64,000 nt of DNA from Natrinema salaciae (GTDB lineage Archaea > Halobacteriota > Halobacteria > Halobacteriales > Natrialbaceae), in the NCBI RefSeq assembly GCF_900110865.1, contig NZ_FOFD01000004.1:571378-635377 (forward strand). Reading direction: 5' to 3'. How positions within the stretch are numbered: position 1 is the stretch's first letter; each line of letters opens with the position of its first letter. The notes beneath the pieces are model-generated. The model searched no databases and was not told the DNA's origin. It saw nothing but the letters and a program-made list of their open reading frames with translations. Shown here piece after piece: positions 44,352-53,793 of the stretch. The translations under genes and the position numbers were made by a program.

Positions 44352-44738
44352 GTGTCGACGGTTCCAGCGACGGCGGAACGACTGCTCGAGAGCGAGCCGC
44401 TGATGGCGCATCTGGGGACGAGCGTCGAGGGACGACCGCACGTCGCGCCGGTCTGGTACCGGTACGCAGACGGAGTGGCCGAAATCGTCACGACGGGACG
44501 GAAGCTGGCGAACGTCAGGCGGAATCCGCGGGTCGCCCTCTCGATACAGAAAGACGACGCGGGACAGACGGAGTGGATGGTTTCGCTGCTCGGCACAGCG
44601 ACGGTCGTCGAGGACGAGGCCGAGACAGTCGCGGCCCGCCGTCGGATCAACGAGAAGTACGACGCGGACCCGGACGCTTACGCCGGCAACACGCTGGTCC
44701 GGATCGACGTCGGCTCGGCGACCTACCGGACGTACTGA
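44352..44738 (+). CDS. Pyridoxamine 5'-phosphate oxidase-family protein
   Basis: About 128 residues of a split-barrel flavin-binding protein. The family core is visible: LLESEPLMAHLGTSVEGRPHVAPVWYRY and VTTGRKLANVRRNPRVALSIQKDD. The end is RIDVGSATYRTY. The chosen GTG at 44352 is where homologous proteins would begin; GTG at 44331 and ATG at 44283 are open alternatives that add residues encoded by untypical codons. Related in fold to the protein at 23.4 kb. May bind FMN, F420 or haem; not decidable here. Confidence 0.8.
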   Translation: MSTVPATAERLLESEPLMAHLGTSVEGRPHVAPVWYRYADGVAEIVTTGRKLANVRRNPRVALSIQKDDAGQTEWMVSLLGTATVVEDEAETVAARRRINEKYDADPDAYAGNTLVRIDVGSATYRTY

Positions 44739-44868
44739 TTCCATCTCCCGTCTCGAGACGGTGGAGACGGCGAGCGGCTCAGGCCCGAAACAGAATCCCG
44801 GGGAGCTCCCCGGACCCCCGCCCTCGTAGCGGCGCGGCCCAGCCGGCGTTCTTCGCCCCGTCGATCCA

Positions 44869-45975
44869 TCACTGCCGACCCGGCGACGGCTCGCGCAGCC
44901 CCGGATGCGTCCGCAGCTCGCGCACGCGTCGCATCTGTGCACGGAGATCGGACCGGCTTCCGGGCACCGACTCCTCGAGGGCGTTCTCGTCGCCGTCACC
45001 GTCGCCCTCGAGTTCGTCCAGCGACTTCAGGAACGTCCGGAGGTCCTTGTGGATCGCCAGTCCGGCGTAAGCGCCGTCGCCGATGGCGATCGTCGTCTGG
45101 TTCTGGCCGTGGGTGACGTCGCCGACGGCGGAGACGCCCTCGACGCTGGTCTGCCGGTTCTCGTCGACCGCGATCGCGCCGTCGTCGGCCAGTTCGCAGC
45201 CCAGTTCCGCGGCGAGGTCGGCGTTGTACGCGGAGCCGTACATCGCGAACCCGCCGAGGTAGTCGCGCTCCGTTCCGTCGGCGAACGAGAGACCGCCGAG
45301 CCACGGCGGTTCGTCCGCATCGATGCTCTCGTCGGCGTCCGCCGAGACGACGGCCGTGTCGATCCGATCGACCGGGTGGGCCTCGAGTCGCGCGGCGGTC
45401 TCGTCGTCCCACTCCGGCTCGCGGTCGTTCAACAGGAGGTCGACGTCGTCGGTGAAGTTGCACATCGTCATCGCGACGTGGGCCGCGCTCTCCGTGTGGC
45501 CCAGCACGAAGACCGACCCGTCGCCCAGCGTGTACGCGTCGCAGTGGAGACAGTAGTGCAGGCCGCGACCCGTAAAGCGCTCGAGTCCCGGCACCTCCGG
45601 ACTGCGGTCGCGGAAACCGGTCGCGAAGACGATCCTGTCGGCGTCGACCGTGGAATGGACGGCCTCGAGTCGGAATCGGGGCCCGTCCCCGCCCCCGTCC
45701 AGTTGGCTGACCGACTCGACCGCGTCGGGGTAGAAGTCGCCGCCGTAGTGCTCGAGTTGCTCGACGGCGTGGGCCGCGAGTTCCTCACCGGAGACGGTCT
45801 CGGAGACGCCCAGCAGGTTGTGGACGTGGTCGACCGCCGCGTGGCGGCCACCCTCCTTCTCGAAGACGGCGGTGCGGTGGCCCAGCCGCGTCGTGTACAG
45901 GGCGGTCGTCAACCCGGCGGGACCGCCCCCCACGACGGCGACCTCGTACGCGAGTGGCTCCGTCGGTTCGCTCAT
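44869..45975 (-). CDS. Thioredoxin reductase-like flavoprotein
   Basis: A 368-residue NAD(P)/FAD-dependent oxidoreductase of the thioredoxin-reductase fold. FAD binding: VAVVGGGPAGLTTALYTTRLG near residues 11-31; the second FAD motif is SVEGVSAVGDVTHGQNQTTIAIGDGAYAG near 280. The redox centre, normally CATC, is CLHC (HYCLHCDAY near 145). The NADPH loop is VFVLGHTESAAHVA, with the usual GGGNSA replaced. A charged C-terminal tail of about 60 residues (EGDGDGDENALEES) extends beyond the fold. Could reduce a thioredoxin-like protein such as the one at 53.8 kb, but the altered motifs suggest another disulfide substrate. Confidence 0.87.
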   Translation of the reverse strand: MSEPTEPLAYEVAVVGGGPAGLTTALYTTRLGHRTAVFEKEGGRHAAVDHVHNLLGVSETVSGEELAAHAVEQLEHYGGDFYPDAVESVSQLDGGGDGPRFRLEAVHSTVDADRIVFATGFRDRSPEVPGLERFTGRGLHYCLHCDAYTLGDGSVFVLGHTESAAHVAMTMCNFTDDVDLLLNDREPEWDDETAARLEAHPVDRIDTAVVSADADESIDADEPPWLGGLSFADGTERDYLGGFAMYGSAYNADLAAELGCELADDGAIAVDENRQTSVEGVSAVGDVTHGQNQTTIAIGDGAYAGLAIHKDLRTFLKSLDELEGDGDGDENALEESVPGSRSDLRAQMRRVRELRTHPGLREPSPGRQ

Positions 45976-46151
45976 CGTACGCGTACTCCCGCCCCCAGCG
46001 GGTTGAGGCTGGGCCGTGAATATGCGGCCGCAGCGATCGACCGACAGTCGACCGTCGACAGTCGACCTCGAGTTGCCGACCGACGCGAAGGCGAGCCTCG
46101 AGTACGCTCGTCCCTCCGAACGTTCAATACGCCGTCGTCTGAACCCCGACT

Positions 46152-46469
46152 GTGGCACGAGAATACGACAAGCTCGTCCGCGATCGCATCCCGGAGATCA
46201 TCGAACGGAACGGCGAGGTCCCGGTCGTTCGCACGGCGAGCGACGACGGCGAATACGAGGCCTCCCTCGTCGAAAAGCTCCGGGAGGAGGTCGAGGAGTA
46301 CGCCGAGAGTCGGGAGCGCGAGGAACTCGCCGATATCCTGGAGGTCGTCCGCGCGATCCGGGAGGTCGAGGGGCTCTCCGATCGAGAACTCCGCGAGCTC
46401 CGCAATCGGAAGGCCGAGGAGAGAGGCGGGTTTCGAGAGCGGGTCATCCTCGAGCGCGTCGAGTCGTAG
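46152..46469 (+). CDS. MazG-like nucleotide pyrophosphohydrolase
   Basis: A 105-residue all-helical protein starting with GTG at 46152 (AREYDKLVRDRIPEIIERNG), the opening of the phosphoribosyl-ATP pyrophosphohydrolase-like MazG family. The metal-binding helix pair has KLREEVEEYAES (E-E-x2-E) near residue 43-54 and EELADILEVVRAI near 57-69 (E..x2..D). The enzyme hydrolyses nucleoside triphosphates to monophosphates, perhaps as a house-cleaning function. No histidine genes nearby, so not HisE. Monocistronic. Confidence 0.85.
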   Translation: MAREYDKLVRDRIPEIIERNGEVPVVRTASDDGEYEASLVEKLREEVEEYAESREREELADILEVVRAIREVEGLSDRELRELRNRKAEERGGFRERVILERVES

Positions 46470-46551
46470 CGCGGGTCGCCGTTCCAGTACCAACTGAAGC
46501 GACTCACACACCGATCGCGCAGCCGTCGTGCGATCGGGTGTGCAGTGACCG

Positions 46552-47619
46552 TCAGTGGCTACTCGAGTCGTCCTTCTCGAGTCGCTCCCGAGCCGCCGCG
46601 ACAACCAGCGGGAGCGTGATCGTCGCGTCGGCGTAGACGGAGACGTTGTCGGCGTCCTTCTCGAGTTTGCCCCACGAGCGGGCCTCGTCCAGGGTCGCGC
46701 CGGAGAGGCCGCCGGTCTGTTTCGGGTCCATGGTCAGCTGGACGGCGTAGTCGTACGCGCCGGGCGTGACGAGCATCGTCTGGAGGGTGAAGTTCTTAGG
46801 GACGCCGCCGCCGACGACGAACGCGCCGGCCTCGTCGGCGTCGTAGGCGATGTCGGTCAGCGGCGTCATGTCCGCCAGCGCGTCCAGCGAGAACGCCGAG
46901 GTCTGGGAGTACATCCACGCCTGCAGGCCGAGCACGGAGTCCTGAATCGCGGGGCAGTAGATCGGCACGTCGTTCTCGTAGGCCGCGGCGGCGATGCCGG
47001 CGTCCTCGTCGACGTCGTCGCGCTCGTTGACCTCGGCGTTGGCGCGGCCGAGTTCCTCGGTGAGCCGCTGAATGGGGACGATGCCCTCCGCTTCCAGGGG
47101 CGGGAAGACCTCCTCGCGCAGGTGCGATTCGAAGGTCGCGAAGAACTCCTGTGGGAGGTAGACGTTGTAGATGCGGTCGACGCCCTCGTCGCGCAGCGTC
47201 TCGTCGTGTTCGCGCTCGGTCTTCCCCTCGGCGTGGACCGCGCCGTGGTGGTGTTTGCCGCCGATAGCCTCGATGGAATCGTGGGTGAGGTTCGCCCCCG
47301 TCGTCACGAGGACGTCGATGTGGCCGTCCCGGATCAGGTCCGCGACGATCCGACGCATTCCCGTCGGCACCATCGCGCCCGCGAGGCCGAAGAAGACGGT
47401 CACGTCGTCGTCGAACATCGACTCGGTCACGTCCACGGCCTCGTGGAGGTCCGCCGCGCCGACGCCGGCCGACCCGTACTCGTCGGCGAGTTCGCCGACG
47501 GTCATCCCGGCTCGAGCCTCGGCGTGGCCGACCGGGTCGTGCGAGAAGGTCTCCCGTTCGGGGTGGTGGCTGTCCGCCTCGTCGTCGGCGTCGCCGCCGT
47601 GATCGTGCTCGTCGCTCAT
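46552..47619 (-). CDS. dys: Deoxyhypusine synthase
   Basis: A 355-residue enzyme that transfers a butylamine group from spermidine (or a related polyamine in archaea) to a lysine of aIF5A, the first step of hypusine formation. Recognisable blocks: FFGLAGAMVPTGMRRIVADLIRDG near residue 77, VTTGANLTHDSIEAIGGKHHHG near 106, and the catalytic Lys within GGGVPKNFTLQ near 275, followed by GLSGATLDEARSWGK. The His/Asp-rich N-terminus (DEHDHGGDADDEADSHH) is a halophilic extension of about 25 residues. Start at 47619 is preceded by unrelated sequence, so the longer frame is not used. Confidence 0.95.
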   Translation of the reverse strand: MSDEHDHGGDADDEADSHHPERETFSHDPVGHAEARAGMTVGELADEYGSAGVGAADLHEAVDVTESMFDDDVTVFFGLAGAMVPTGMRRIVADLIRDGHIDVLVTTGANLTHDSIEAIGGKHHHGAVHAEGKTEREHDETLRDEGVDRIYNVYLPQEFFATFESHLREEVFPPLEAEGIVPIQRLTEELGRANAEVNERDDVDEDAGIAAAAYENDVPIYCPAIQDSVLGLQAWMYSQTSAFSLDALADMTPLTDIAYDADEAGAFVVGGGVPKNFTLQTMLVTPGAYDYAVQLTMDPKQTGGLSGATLDEARSWGKLEKDADNVSVYADATITLPLVVAAARERLEKDDSSSH

Positions 47620-47884
47620 GTCCACGCATCCGCGAGCCAGCGGTTTGAACGCCGCGGTTCGGTTCGATCCGCCGTCTCGAGCTGTCCGCAAGTACGCCTC
47701 GGCAGGCACCGTCGAAGCCCCTTCAGCAGGGTCTCCCCTCGCGAACTGGCCGCTCGCGACGGATGCGAATCGAACGAGGGCCGAACGTGTGTCGATCCGT
47801 GGTCGAGACCGATCGCTGAGACGACCGGGTTTCTGCCGAAGGGTCACCGGACCGTCTCGGAACCGCTCGGATCGCGGGTCACCC

Positions 47885-48652
47885 TTACAGCCCCGTCGGT
47901 ACGTCGAGGAACGTCGTCTCGAGCCCCCACGCTTCGACTAACTCTTGCAGCGCCCGCACGCCGACGGTCTCCGTCGCGTAGTGGCCCGCGAGGAAGACGT
48001 GGGTCCCGGCCTCCTGCGCCTCGTGGTAGGCCTTCTGTTTCCCCTCGCCGGTCACCAGCGCGTCGGCGTCGGTCGCGACGGCCTCGTCCAGCCAGTCCGT
48101 GCCGCTGCCGGTGACGATCGCCACGTTCTCGATCTCGTCCGGGCCGAAATCGAGCGCCTGAACCGGTTGCTCGTCGGTCTCGAGGTGCTCCTCCAGGCGC
48201 TCGCGCAGTTCGTCGGGACCGTAGGGGTCGGCCGCCGTCCCGCGCTGGCCGATGTGCTCGGGGCCGAGTTCGCCGAAGGGGGCTCGGTCCTCGAGTTCGA
48301 GCAGGTCGGCGACGCCGGCGGCGTTGCCCAGTTCCTGGTGGCCGTCCAGCGGGAGGTGGGAGACGTACAGCGCGAGGTCGCCCTCGATCAGCGGGGCGAT
48401 CCGGTCGTAGGTTCGGCCGGTCACGCGGTCGAAGCCGCCCCACGAGAGCCCGTGGTGGACGACCAGCAGATCGGCATCGGCCGCGATCGCCCGCTCGAAC
48501 GTCTCGCGGACGCCGTCGACCGCGAACGCGACGCGCTCGATCTCGCCCTCGTCCGGGCCGACCTGCAGCCCGTTGGCGCTGGCGTCGAGGTCGGCGTAGT
48601 CGGCGGTTCGCAACTCCTCGTCGAGTCGCTCGGTGCACTCCGAGAGATCCAT
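47885..48652 (-). CDS. Nif3-like dinuclear metal-centre protein
   Basis: A 255-residue protein of the NIF3/YbgI family, whose members form ring-shaped hexamers with a two-metal site. Ligand blocks visible are LLVVHHGLSWGG near residue 63-74 (two His), LYVSHLPLDGHQELG near 94-108 (His, Asp, His) and the C-terminal VFLAGHYATETVG near 218-230 (His, Glu). The YADLDASANGLQVG opening is characteristic. Biological role not settled; proposed to be a nucleotide- or hydrolase-like activity. Between deoxyhypusine synthase and the oxidase gene on the same strand, with gaps large enough for independent promoters. Confidence 0.92.
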   Translation of the reverse strand: MDLSECTERLDEELRTADYADLDASANGLQVGPDEGEIERVAFAVDGVRETFERAIAADADLLVVHHGLSWGGFDRVTGRTYDRIAPLIEGDLALYVSHLPLDGHQELGNAAGVADLLELEDRAPFGELGPEHIGQRGTAADPYGPDELRERLEEHLETDEQPVQALDFGPDEIENVAIVTGSGTDWLDEAVATDADALVTGEGKQKAYHEAQEAGTHVFLAGHYATETVGVRALQELVEAWGLETTFLDVPTGL

Positions 48653-48814
48653 TGTCGTACGCGGGTCTTCGCGTCGAAGGCTCTGGACGTTTACGGTCCG
48701 TCGACGGCCGAGAGTACGGGCCGCTGTCAGCGCCTCGAGCGGAGCCTGTTCGGAGCAGCCGCGTCGGTCCCGTTTGGATCGTCGATTCGAAAAGCGACCC
48801 TGCGTCGGTCCCCG

Positions 48815-51280
48815 CTACATCAGGTAGAACAGCGGGAACAGGAACACCCAGACGATGTCGACGAAGTGCCAGTAGAGCCCGAAGTACTCCACCGGCCGGT
48901 GGTCCGTGAGATAGGCGTCGACGCTCGCGACCCGGTAGATCATGAACGCGGCGATGAGCAGACCGAGGATGACGTGCAACGCGTGCAGCCCCGTCGTCAC
49001 GAAGTACATCGAGTACTGGAGTTCGGTGAACCAGTAGATCCCGTGGGCGAACTCCTGGCCCCACTCGTAGCCCTTGACCGCGAGGAACGTGAGCCCGAGT
49101 AGTAACGTGGCCCCCATCGACGCTAGCAATCCGCGCTTGTTCTCGCGTTCGGCCATCACCAGCGCGAGGACGACGGTGAAACTCGAGGTCAGCAGGACGT
49201 ACGTATTGATCAGACCGACGGTCGCAGACGGCGGCACGGTCTCGAAGTTGCCCCAGCCGCCGTGGATTCGCATGAAGATGTACGCCCCGATGACGGCCCC
49301 GAAGACGATCACGTCCGATGCGAGGAAGAACCAGACGCCGGTCTTGGTCGTTCCGACGCCCTCGAACGGCCACCGCTCGGCGATCGTCATTTCGGGCGCG
49401 TCGAACCGCTCGCGGCCGTATTCGAAGAGCGAGTACCCGAGGATTCCGACGCCGACGAGCGAGAGAACCGGATAGAGGACGTTCGCCGATCCGACGCTGC
49501 CCGGGAGCTCCGCCCCTCGAGCGCTGGCGAAGTCGGCGACGTAGGGAGTCAGTCCCGACAGCCCGAGGAACATGACGAACATCCCGAGTCCGATGCCGAA
49601 CGGCCAGATGCTCGCGTGATCCTCGTGATCCACCTCGAGCGCGTCGACCTGCCCGGCCCGCTCGTGCGTGGCCGCGCCGCCGTCAGTCGCGGTCGCGTCG
49701 TCGACGAACTCGAGGCGGCCGCTGGCGTAGCTCGGCCGGTCCGGCCAGTTCTCGAGCGGTGGGGGCGAGGTGGTCGCCCACTCGGCAGTCCGGGAGTAGG
49801 ACCACGGGTTGTCGGGCGCGTCGGGGCCCGAGACCAGACTCTTCGCGAGCGTGACGAAGACGAGCAGGACCGACGTGGCGAGGACGAACGCCCCGACGGT
49901 CGCGGCCCGGTGGTAGATCTGGAAGCTCTCGCCGTAGTGGAAGACGCGCCGGGGCGTCTCCCAGGCGAGGAACATCGGGAAGTACAGCAGGTTGAAGCCG
50001 AAGAAATAGACGGCGAAGCTGAGCTTGCCGAGCCGTTCGGAGTACATCTTTCCGGTGATCTTCGGCCACCAGTAGTAGAGGCCGCCGATCAGCGCGGTGA
50101 CGCCCGAGACCATCACGTAGTGGAAGTGCGCGACGACCCAGTAGGTGCCGCGGAACTCGTAGTCGAGCACGACGGCGCCGAGGAAGACGCCGGTGATCCC
50201 GCCGAGGATGAACAACACGAGCGCGCCGAGGACGAAGAGAAACGGCGTCGTAAACCGGACCCGTCCCTTGACCATCGTGTAGATCATCGAGAAGACCATC
50301 AGGTCGAAGGGAAGCGAGATCCCGATCGTCGTCGCCATGAACAGCGTCTTGATCGGGAGGTTGATCGTCGTCAGGAACATGTGGTGCATCCAGACGAGGA
50401 ACGACTGCACGGCCACGAGGACCATCGCGATGATGACCCACTTGCGGCCGACCAGCCGCCGGCCGGTGAACGTCTGGATCACTTCGAACATGATCCCCAG
50501 CGCGGGGAAGAAGACGATGTACACCTCCGGATGACCGAAGAACCAGAACAGGTGGCCCCACAGGAGACTCGAGCCCTGTTCGGTCGCGAAGTACTGCGTC
50601 AACAGGAGCCGGTCGGTCGACAGCAACAGGAGTGCGGCGAGCAGTGCCGCGAAGGCGTACAGCATCATCCAGACGGTCAACAGGGTCCCCCACGTGAACA
50701 TCGGCATGTTCCACAGCCCCAGTCCCTCGGCGCGGCAGCAGTGGATCGTCGTCAGGAAGTTCACCGAGCCGAGGGTGACCGACATAACGAACAGGATCAA
50801 CGCGAGGATCGTCGTATTCCCGCCCATCGTCAGCGTGTAGCCGGGGTTGTAGATCGGGACGTTCAGCGGTGCGTACAGATACCAGCCGTTGGCCCACGAG
50901 GCCCCCTGGAAGAACGAGAGCAGAACCAGAATCCCGGAGAACAGATAGAACCAGTAGCTCAGCGCGTTCAAGCGCGGAAACGCCAGGTCCTTCGCACCGA
51001 TCTGTAACGGAACGACGTAGTTCGCGAAGGCGAAGCCGAGCGGCGAGATAAACCAGAACACCATCAGCAGGCCGTGAATCGAGACCGACTGGTTGTACTC
51101 GGCGTTCTCCAGAAAGCCGGTGCCGCCGGCCTCCCACAGGTGCGTACGGAACAGCAGCGCGAGAATGCCGCCGGCGACGAGGAAGAACAACGCCGTCACC
51201 AGGTACAGGATGCCGACGTCCTTGTGGTTGGTCGTCACCAGCCACCGTTTGATCGTCGTCCGCGGTGGAAAATCACTCAT
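48815..51280 (-). CDS. Cytochrome c oxidase subunit I-III fusion
   Basis: An 821-residue fusion of heme-copper oxidase subunits I and III. Subunit I (residues about 1-560): the low-spin haem His in YNQSVSIHGLLMVFW near 52, the CuB His and cross-linked Tyr in GHPEVY near 248-252, the HH pair in VWMHHMFLT, and the last two haem ligands in VVAHFHYVMVSG near 387. Subunit III (about 610-821) has the usual seven-helix pattern beginning ALEVDHEDHASIWPFG and ending HFVDIVWVFLFPLFYL. It oxidises a reduced carrier (halocyanin or cytochrome) and pumps protons. Start at 51280 (MSDFPPRTTIKRW) fits the family. Subunit II not in the window. Confidence 0.95.
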   Translation of the reverse strand: MSDFPPRTTIKRWLVTTNHKDVGILYLVTALFFLVAGGILALLFRTHLWEAGGTGFLENAEYNQSVSIHGLLMVFWFISPLGFAFANYVVPLQIGAKDLAFPRLNALSYWFYLFSGILVLLSFFQGASWANGWYLYAPLNVPIYNPGYTLTMGGNTTILALILFVMSVTLGSVNFLTTIHCCRAEGLGLWNMPMFTWGTLLTVWMMLYAFAALLAALLLLSTDRLLLTQYFATEQGSSLLWGHLFWFFGHPEVYIVFFPALGIMFEVIQTFTGRRLVGRKWVIIAMVLVAVQSFLVWMHHMFLTTINLPIKTLFMATTIGISLPFDLMVFSMIYTMVKGRVRFTTPFLFVLGALVLFILGGITGVFLGAVVLDYEFRGTYWVVAHFHYVMVSGVTALIGGLYYWWPKITGKMYSERLGKLSFAVYFFGFNLLYFPMFLAWETPRRVFHYGESFQIYHRAATVGAFVLATSVLLVFVTLAKSLVSGPDAPDNPWSYSRTAEWATTSPPPLENWPDRPSYASGRLEFVDDATATDGGAATHERAGQVDALEVDHEDHASIWPFGIGLGMFVMFLGLSGLTPYVADFASARGAELPGSVGSANVLYPVLSLVGVGILGYSLFEYGRERFDAPEMTIAERWPFEGVGTTKTGVWFFLASDVIVFGAVIGAYIFMRIHGGWGNFETVPPSATVGLINTYVLLTSSFTVVLALVMAERENKRGLLASMGATLLLGLTFLAVKGYEWGQEFAHGIYWFTELQYSMYFVTTGLHALHVILGLLIAAFMIYRVASVDAYLTDHRPVEYFGLYWHFVDIVWVFLFPLFYLM

Positions 51281-51631
51281 CAGCACACACCTCCCGCGTA
51301 GCCGGGCGTCTCGAGTCGAGGACGTCGCGGGCCGGGACACGGCCGGAGCGAGTCGCGAACGGCCGACAACGGCGACCGCACGGAGATGCGACGAGATGCA
51401 TGGACAACACATCCTCAGTACGATTCGCCGTATCAAGGTGTCCGGCGCGTCTGCAAGCACTACTTGTACGGTCCGACCGCGAATCCGTCCCGAACCGGCG
51501 GCCCGAAGGCGCGACCGGCAGGCGGCGAGAGCGGCCGAGTCGACGGTGCCGCAGCCGTCCGAGCGGTGATCGAGCGATTGCCGCGAGCTGTCGCCACGAG
51601 ACCAACACGCGACCGCCGTGGATCGTCGGTG
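51281..51631. other. Intergenic region upstream of the oxidase gene
   Basis: 351 bases between two leftward genes. No convincing TATA element, RNA structure or small gene was found. Confidence 0.4.
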
Positions 51632-52462
51632 CTATCGGTCGGAGACGACCCGGCCCAACCCCGGGTAGTCGGCGATGACGCCATCGACGCCGGCCGCCGC
51701 GAGCGCGTCGAACTGGACCCAGTTCGTCACGGTCCAGACGGTGACCGCGCGCCCCTCGTCGTGGGCCCGCTCGAGTACGTCGATCGCGGACCCGTCGTCC
51801 GAAACGCCGGCGGCCGCCGCGGCCGATTCCGGGCCGCGGATCGCGGACCGCGGCGGGTGGATCGCCTCGCAGTCGTAGCGCCGCGCGATCTCGAGGCCGG
51901 CCGCCGGATCGTCCCGGACCAGCGGCGCGGCGGCGTACGCGGTCGTCACGTCGCGAAGCGCCGCGATGGCACCCTCGCAGAACGACGAGAAGAGCAGTTT
52001 CCCGCCGAAGGCGTCGCAGTCGGCGACGACGCGCTCGACGAACGGCCGCCACGCGTCCCGTCGGCGGTCGCGTTCGGCCGGCTCGAGCGCCTCGCCGACG
52101 CGCAGGGACCCCGTTCCGGGGCGCTTCAGTTCGACGGTGACGCCGACCCGCTCGGGAACGGCGTCGAGGACGTCCGCGAGCGTCGGAATCGTCGCGTCGG
52201 TGCCGAGTACCCGCGTCTCCCGCAGCGCCTCGAGCGACGTGTCCCGGACGAGCCCGGTGGCGTCGGTGAGCGGGCGACCGTCGCGGACCCCCTCGAGGCG
52301 CTCGTCGTGGACGACCACCGGCGTCCCGCAGGCGGCCGGCTGGACGTCGATCTCGATCATCGCGGTCTCGTCGTACGCGGCCGCCCGTTCGACCGCGGCG
52401 ACGGTGTTCTCGGGGGCGATGCCGGCGTAGCCGCGGTGGGCGATGACGGCGGGGCGGCGCAT
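51632..52462 (-). CDS. Glycerophosphodiester phosphodiesterase
   Basis: A 276-residue GDPD-family TIM-barrel enzyme. The N-terminus has the catalytic HRGYAGIAPENT (residues 9-20; His-Arg and Glu-Asn), then IEIDVQPAACGTPVVVHDE near 37-55 with the metal-binding Glu/Asp and second catalytic His. VTVELKRPG near 110 carries a third acidic ligand, and VTVWTVTNWVQFDALAAAGVDGVIADYPG closes the barrel. It hydrolyses glycerophosphodiesters to glycerol phosphate and alcohol. No signal peptide, so cytoplasmic. The start at 52462 begins directly before the catalytic motif. Confidence 0.93.
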   Translation of the reverse strand: MRRPAVIAHRGYAGIAPENTVAAVERAAAYDETAMIEIDVQPAACGTPVVVHDERLEGVRDGRPLTDATGLVRDTSLEALRETRVLGTDATIPTLADVLDAVPERVGVTVELKRPGTGSLRVGEALEPAERDRRRDAWRPFVERVVADCDAFGGKLLFSSFCEGAIAALRDVTTAYAAAPLVRDDPAAGLEIARRYDCEAIHPPRSAIRGPESAAAAAGVSDDGSAIDVLERAHDEGRAVTVWTVTNWVQFDALAAAGVDGVIADYPGLGRVVSDR

Positions 52463-52555
52463 ACCGGATCGACGGCCGGGCGGGTAAAGGAAGCTGCGGG
52501 GCGACGTGGCGCTTCCCGGCCGGTCTTTCATCCGTTCGCTCCGCGAACCTCCACT

Positions 52556-52813
52556 ATGACCGACCTCACGCTCGCGGACGTCGAGCGCGCCCTCGACCGC
52601 GCGGCCGACCTCGAGACCGAGGAGGCCGTCGCCGTGTTGCGGACCGCCCGCCAGGACGTTCGGAACCTGGCGAACGATCCCGACGTCGACGAGGAGCGGC
52701 GACGGGAACTCGAGACCCGGCTCGAGCAGCGGATCCGCGAGGTGAAAGCGCGCGACGCCTACGACAGCGGGTTGGGATCGGCGATGAATCCGACGGAGGA
52801 CGACGCGCCGTAG
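52556..52813 (+). CDS. Small all-helical haloarchaeal protein
   Basis: An 85-residue, Glu/Arg-rich, fully helical protein (ADVERALDRAADLETEEAVAVL, then EERRRELETRLEQRIREV) with a conserved-looking end (YDSGLGSAMNPTEDDAP). It resembles other short haloarchaeal proteins without assigned function; the helices could form a coiled coil. It starts at 52556, divergently oriented from the phosphodiesterase gene, with about 93 bases between. Confidence 0.7.
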   Translation: MTDLTLADVERALDRAADLETEEAVAVLRTARQDVRNLANDPDVDEERRRELETRLEQRIREVKARDAYDSGLGSAMNPTEDDAP

Positions 52814-52917
52814 CGGGGGTCCGGACGTCGACGCGCCTCCGCCGTCCGCGTCCGAGAACCCGGCGAGAACGGCCGATCTCCGGCCCTTTTATTCGGGTGC
52901 CGTCCGGAGGGGTGCGT

Positions 52918-53586
52918 ATGCGAATTGCACTACTGGGCGGCACCGGCGATATCGGCGAAGGACTCGCACTGCGGTTTGCCCGCGATACGGACCACGAGAT
53001 CCTCATCGGCTCGAGGGACCCGGAGAAGGCCCGCGACGCGGTCGCGGCGTACGAAGACGAGCTGGCGGACCGCACCGACGAGGTCGACATCAAGGGCTTC
53101 GCGAACGAGATGGCGGCCGACCGGGCGGACGTCGTGATCCTGAGCGTCCCGCCGTACTACGTCGGCGACACCGTCGAAGCGGTCGCCGACAGTCTGGATT
53201 CGGAGACCGTCCTCGTGACGCCCGCCGTCGGCATGCAGGGCGACGAGGACGGACTGCACTACCACCCGCCGAGCGCGGGCAGCGTCACCGAACTCGTCGC
53301 ACAGCGGGCCCCCGACGAGGTTCCCGTCGTCGGTGCCTTCCACAATCTCGCCGCCGACGCCCTGTCGACCCTCGACAACGAACTCGACCTCGACACGCTC
53401 GTCGTCGCCGACGACGACGACGCGGGAGCCACCGTCCTGACGATCGCCAACGAGATCGACGGCCTGCGCGCGCTCGAGGCCGGCCCCCTGGCCAACGCGG
53501 CCGAAGTCGAGAGCGTGACGCCGCTGGTCATCAACATCGCGAAGTACAACGAGGAGATGCACGACGTCGGCGTGAAGTGGATCTAG
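52918..53586 (+). CDS. npdG: F420-dependent NADP reductase (NpdG)
   Basis: A 222-residue Rossmann protein of the F420H2:NADP+ oxidoreductase family. The NADP loop MRIALLGGTGDIGEGLALRFA spans residues 1-21; IGSRDPEKARDAV near 36-48 has the SR motif that selects the 2'-phosphate of NADP. The block VILSVPPYYVGDTVEAV near 78 and HNLAADALSTLDNE near 140 match this family and shape the F420 site. It shuttles hydride between coenzyme F420 and NADP in the cytoplasm. The ATG at 52918 begins exactly at the first strand; an earlier in-frame codon adds seven residues. Confidence 0.92.
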   Translation: MRIALLGGTGDIGEGLALRFARDTDHEILIGSRDPEKARDAVAAYEDELADRTDEVDIKGFANEMAADRADVVILSVPPYYVGDTVEAVADSLDSETVLVTPAVGMQGDEDGLHYHPPSAGSVTELVAQRAPDEVPVVGAFHNLAADALSTLDNELDLDTLVVADDDDAGATVLTIANEIDGLRALEAGPLANAAEVESVTPLVINIAKYNEEMHDVGVKWI

Positions 53587-53793
53587 GCGACCCGAGCGCG
53601 ATCCGTTCCGTCTTCCATCTTCGGTCTTCCGTCGTTCGTCTCTTCTCGGCGTTTCCGTTCACCGACGCCGGCACGCTACGCCGGTACGTTGTACGCTGTT
53701 CCTCGCGCACCCGTACTCGAAAGCGGACGCCGGCGCGACAGCGGACGCTCCGCGGACGGGTGAAAAACCGAAAGAAATCGCTGGTGGTCGTCC

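Noticed and set aside
47844-49373. 509-codon minus-strand frame overlapping the Nif3-like and oxidase genes
   Set aside because: Out of frame with two well-recognised proteins and made mainly of Arg, Gly and Pro.
49262-51007. 581-codon plus-strand frame opposite the oxidase fusion
   Set aside because: Antisense shadow of the heme-copper oxidase; no family sequence.
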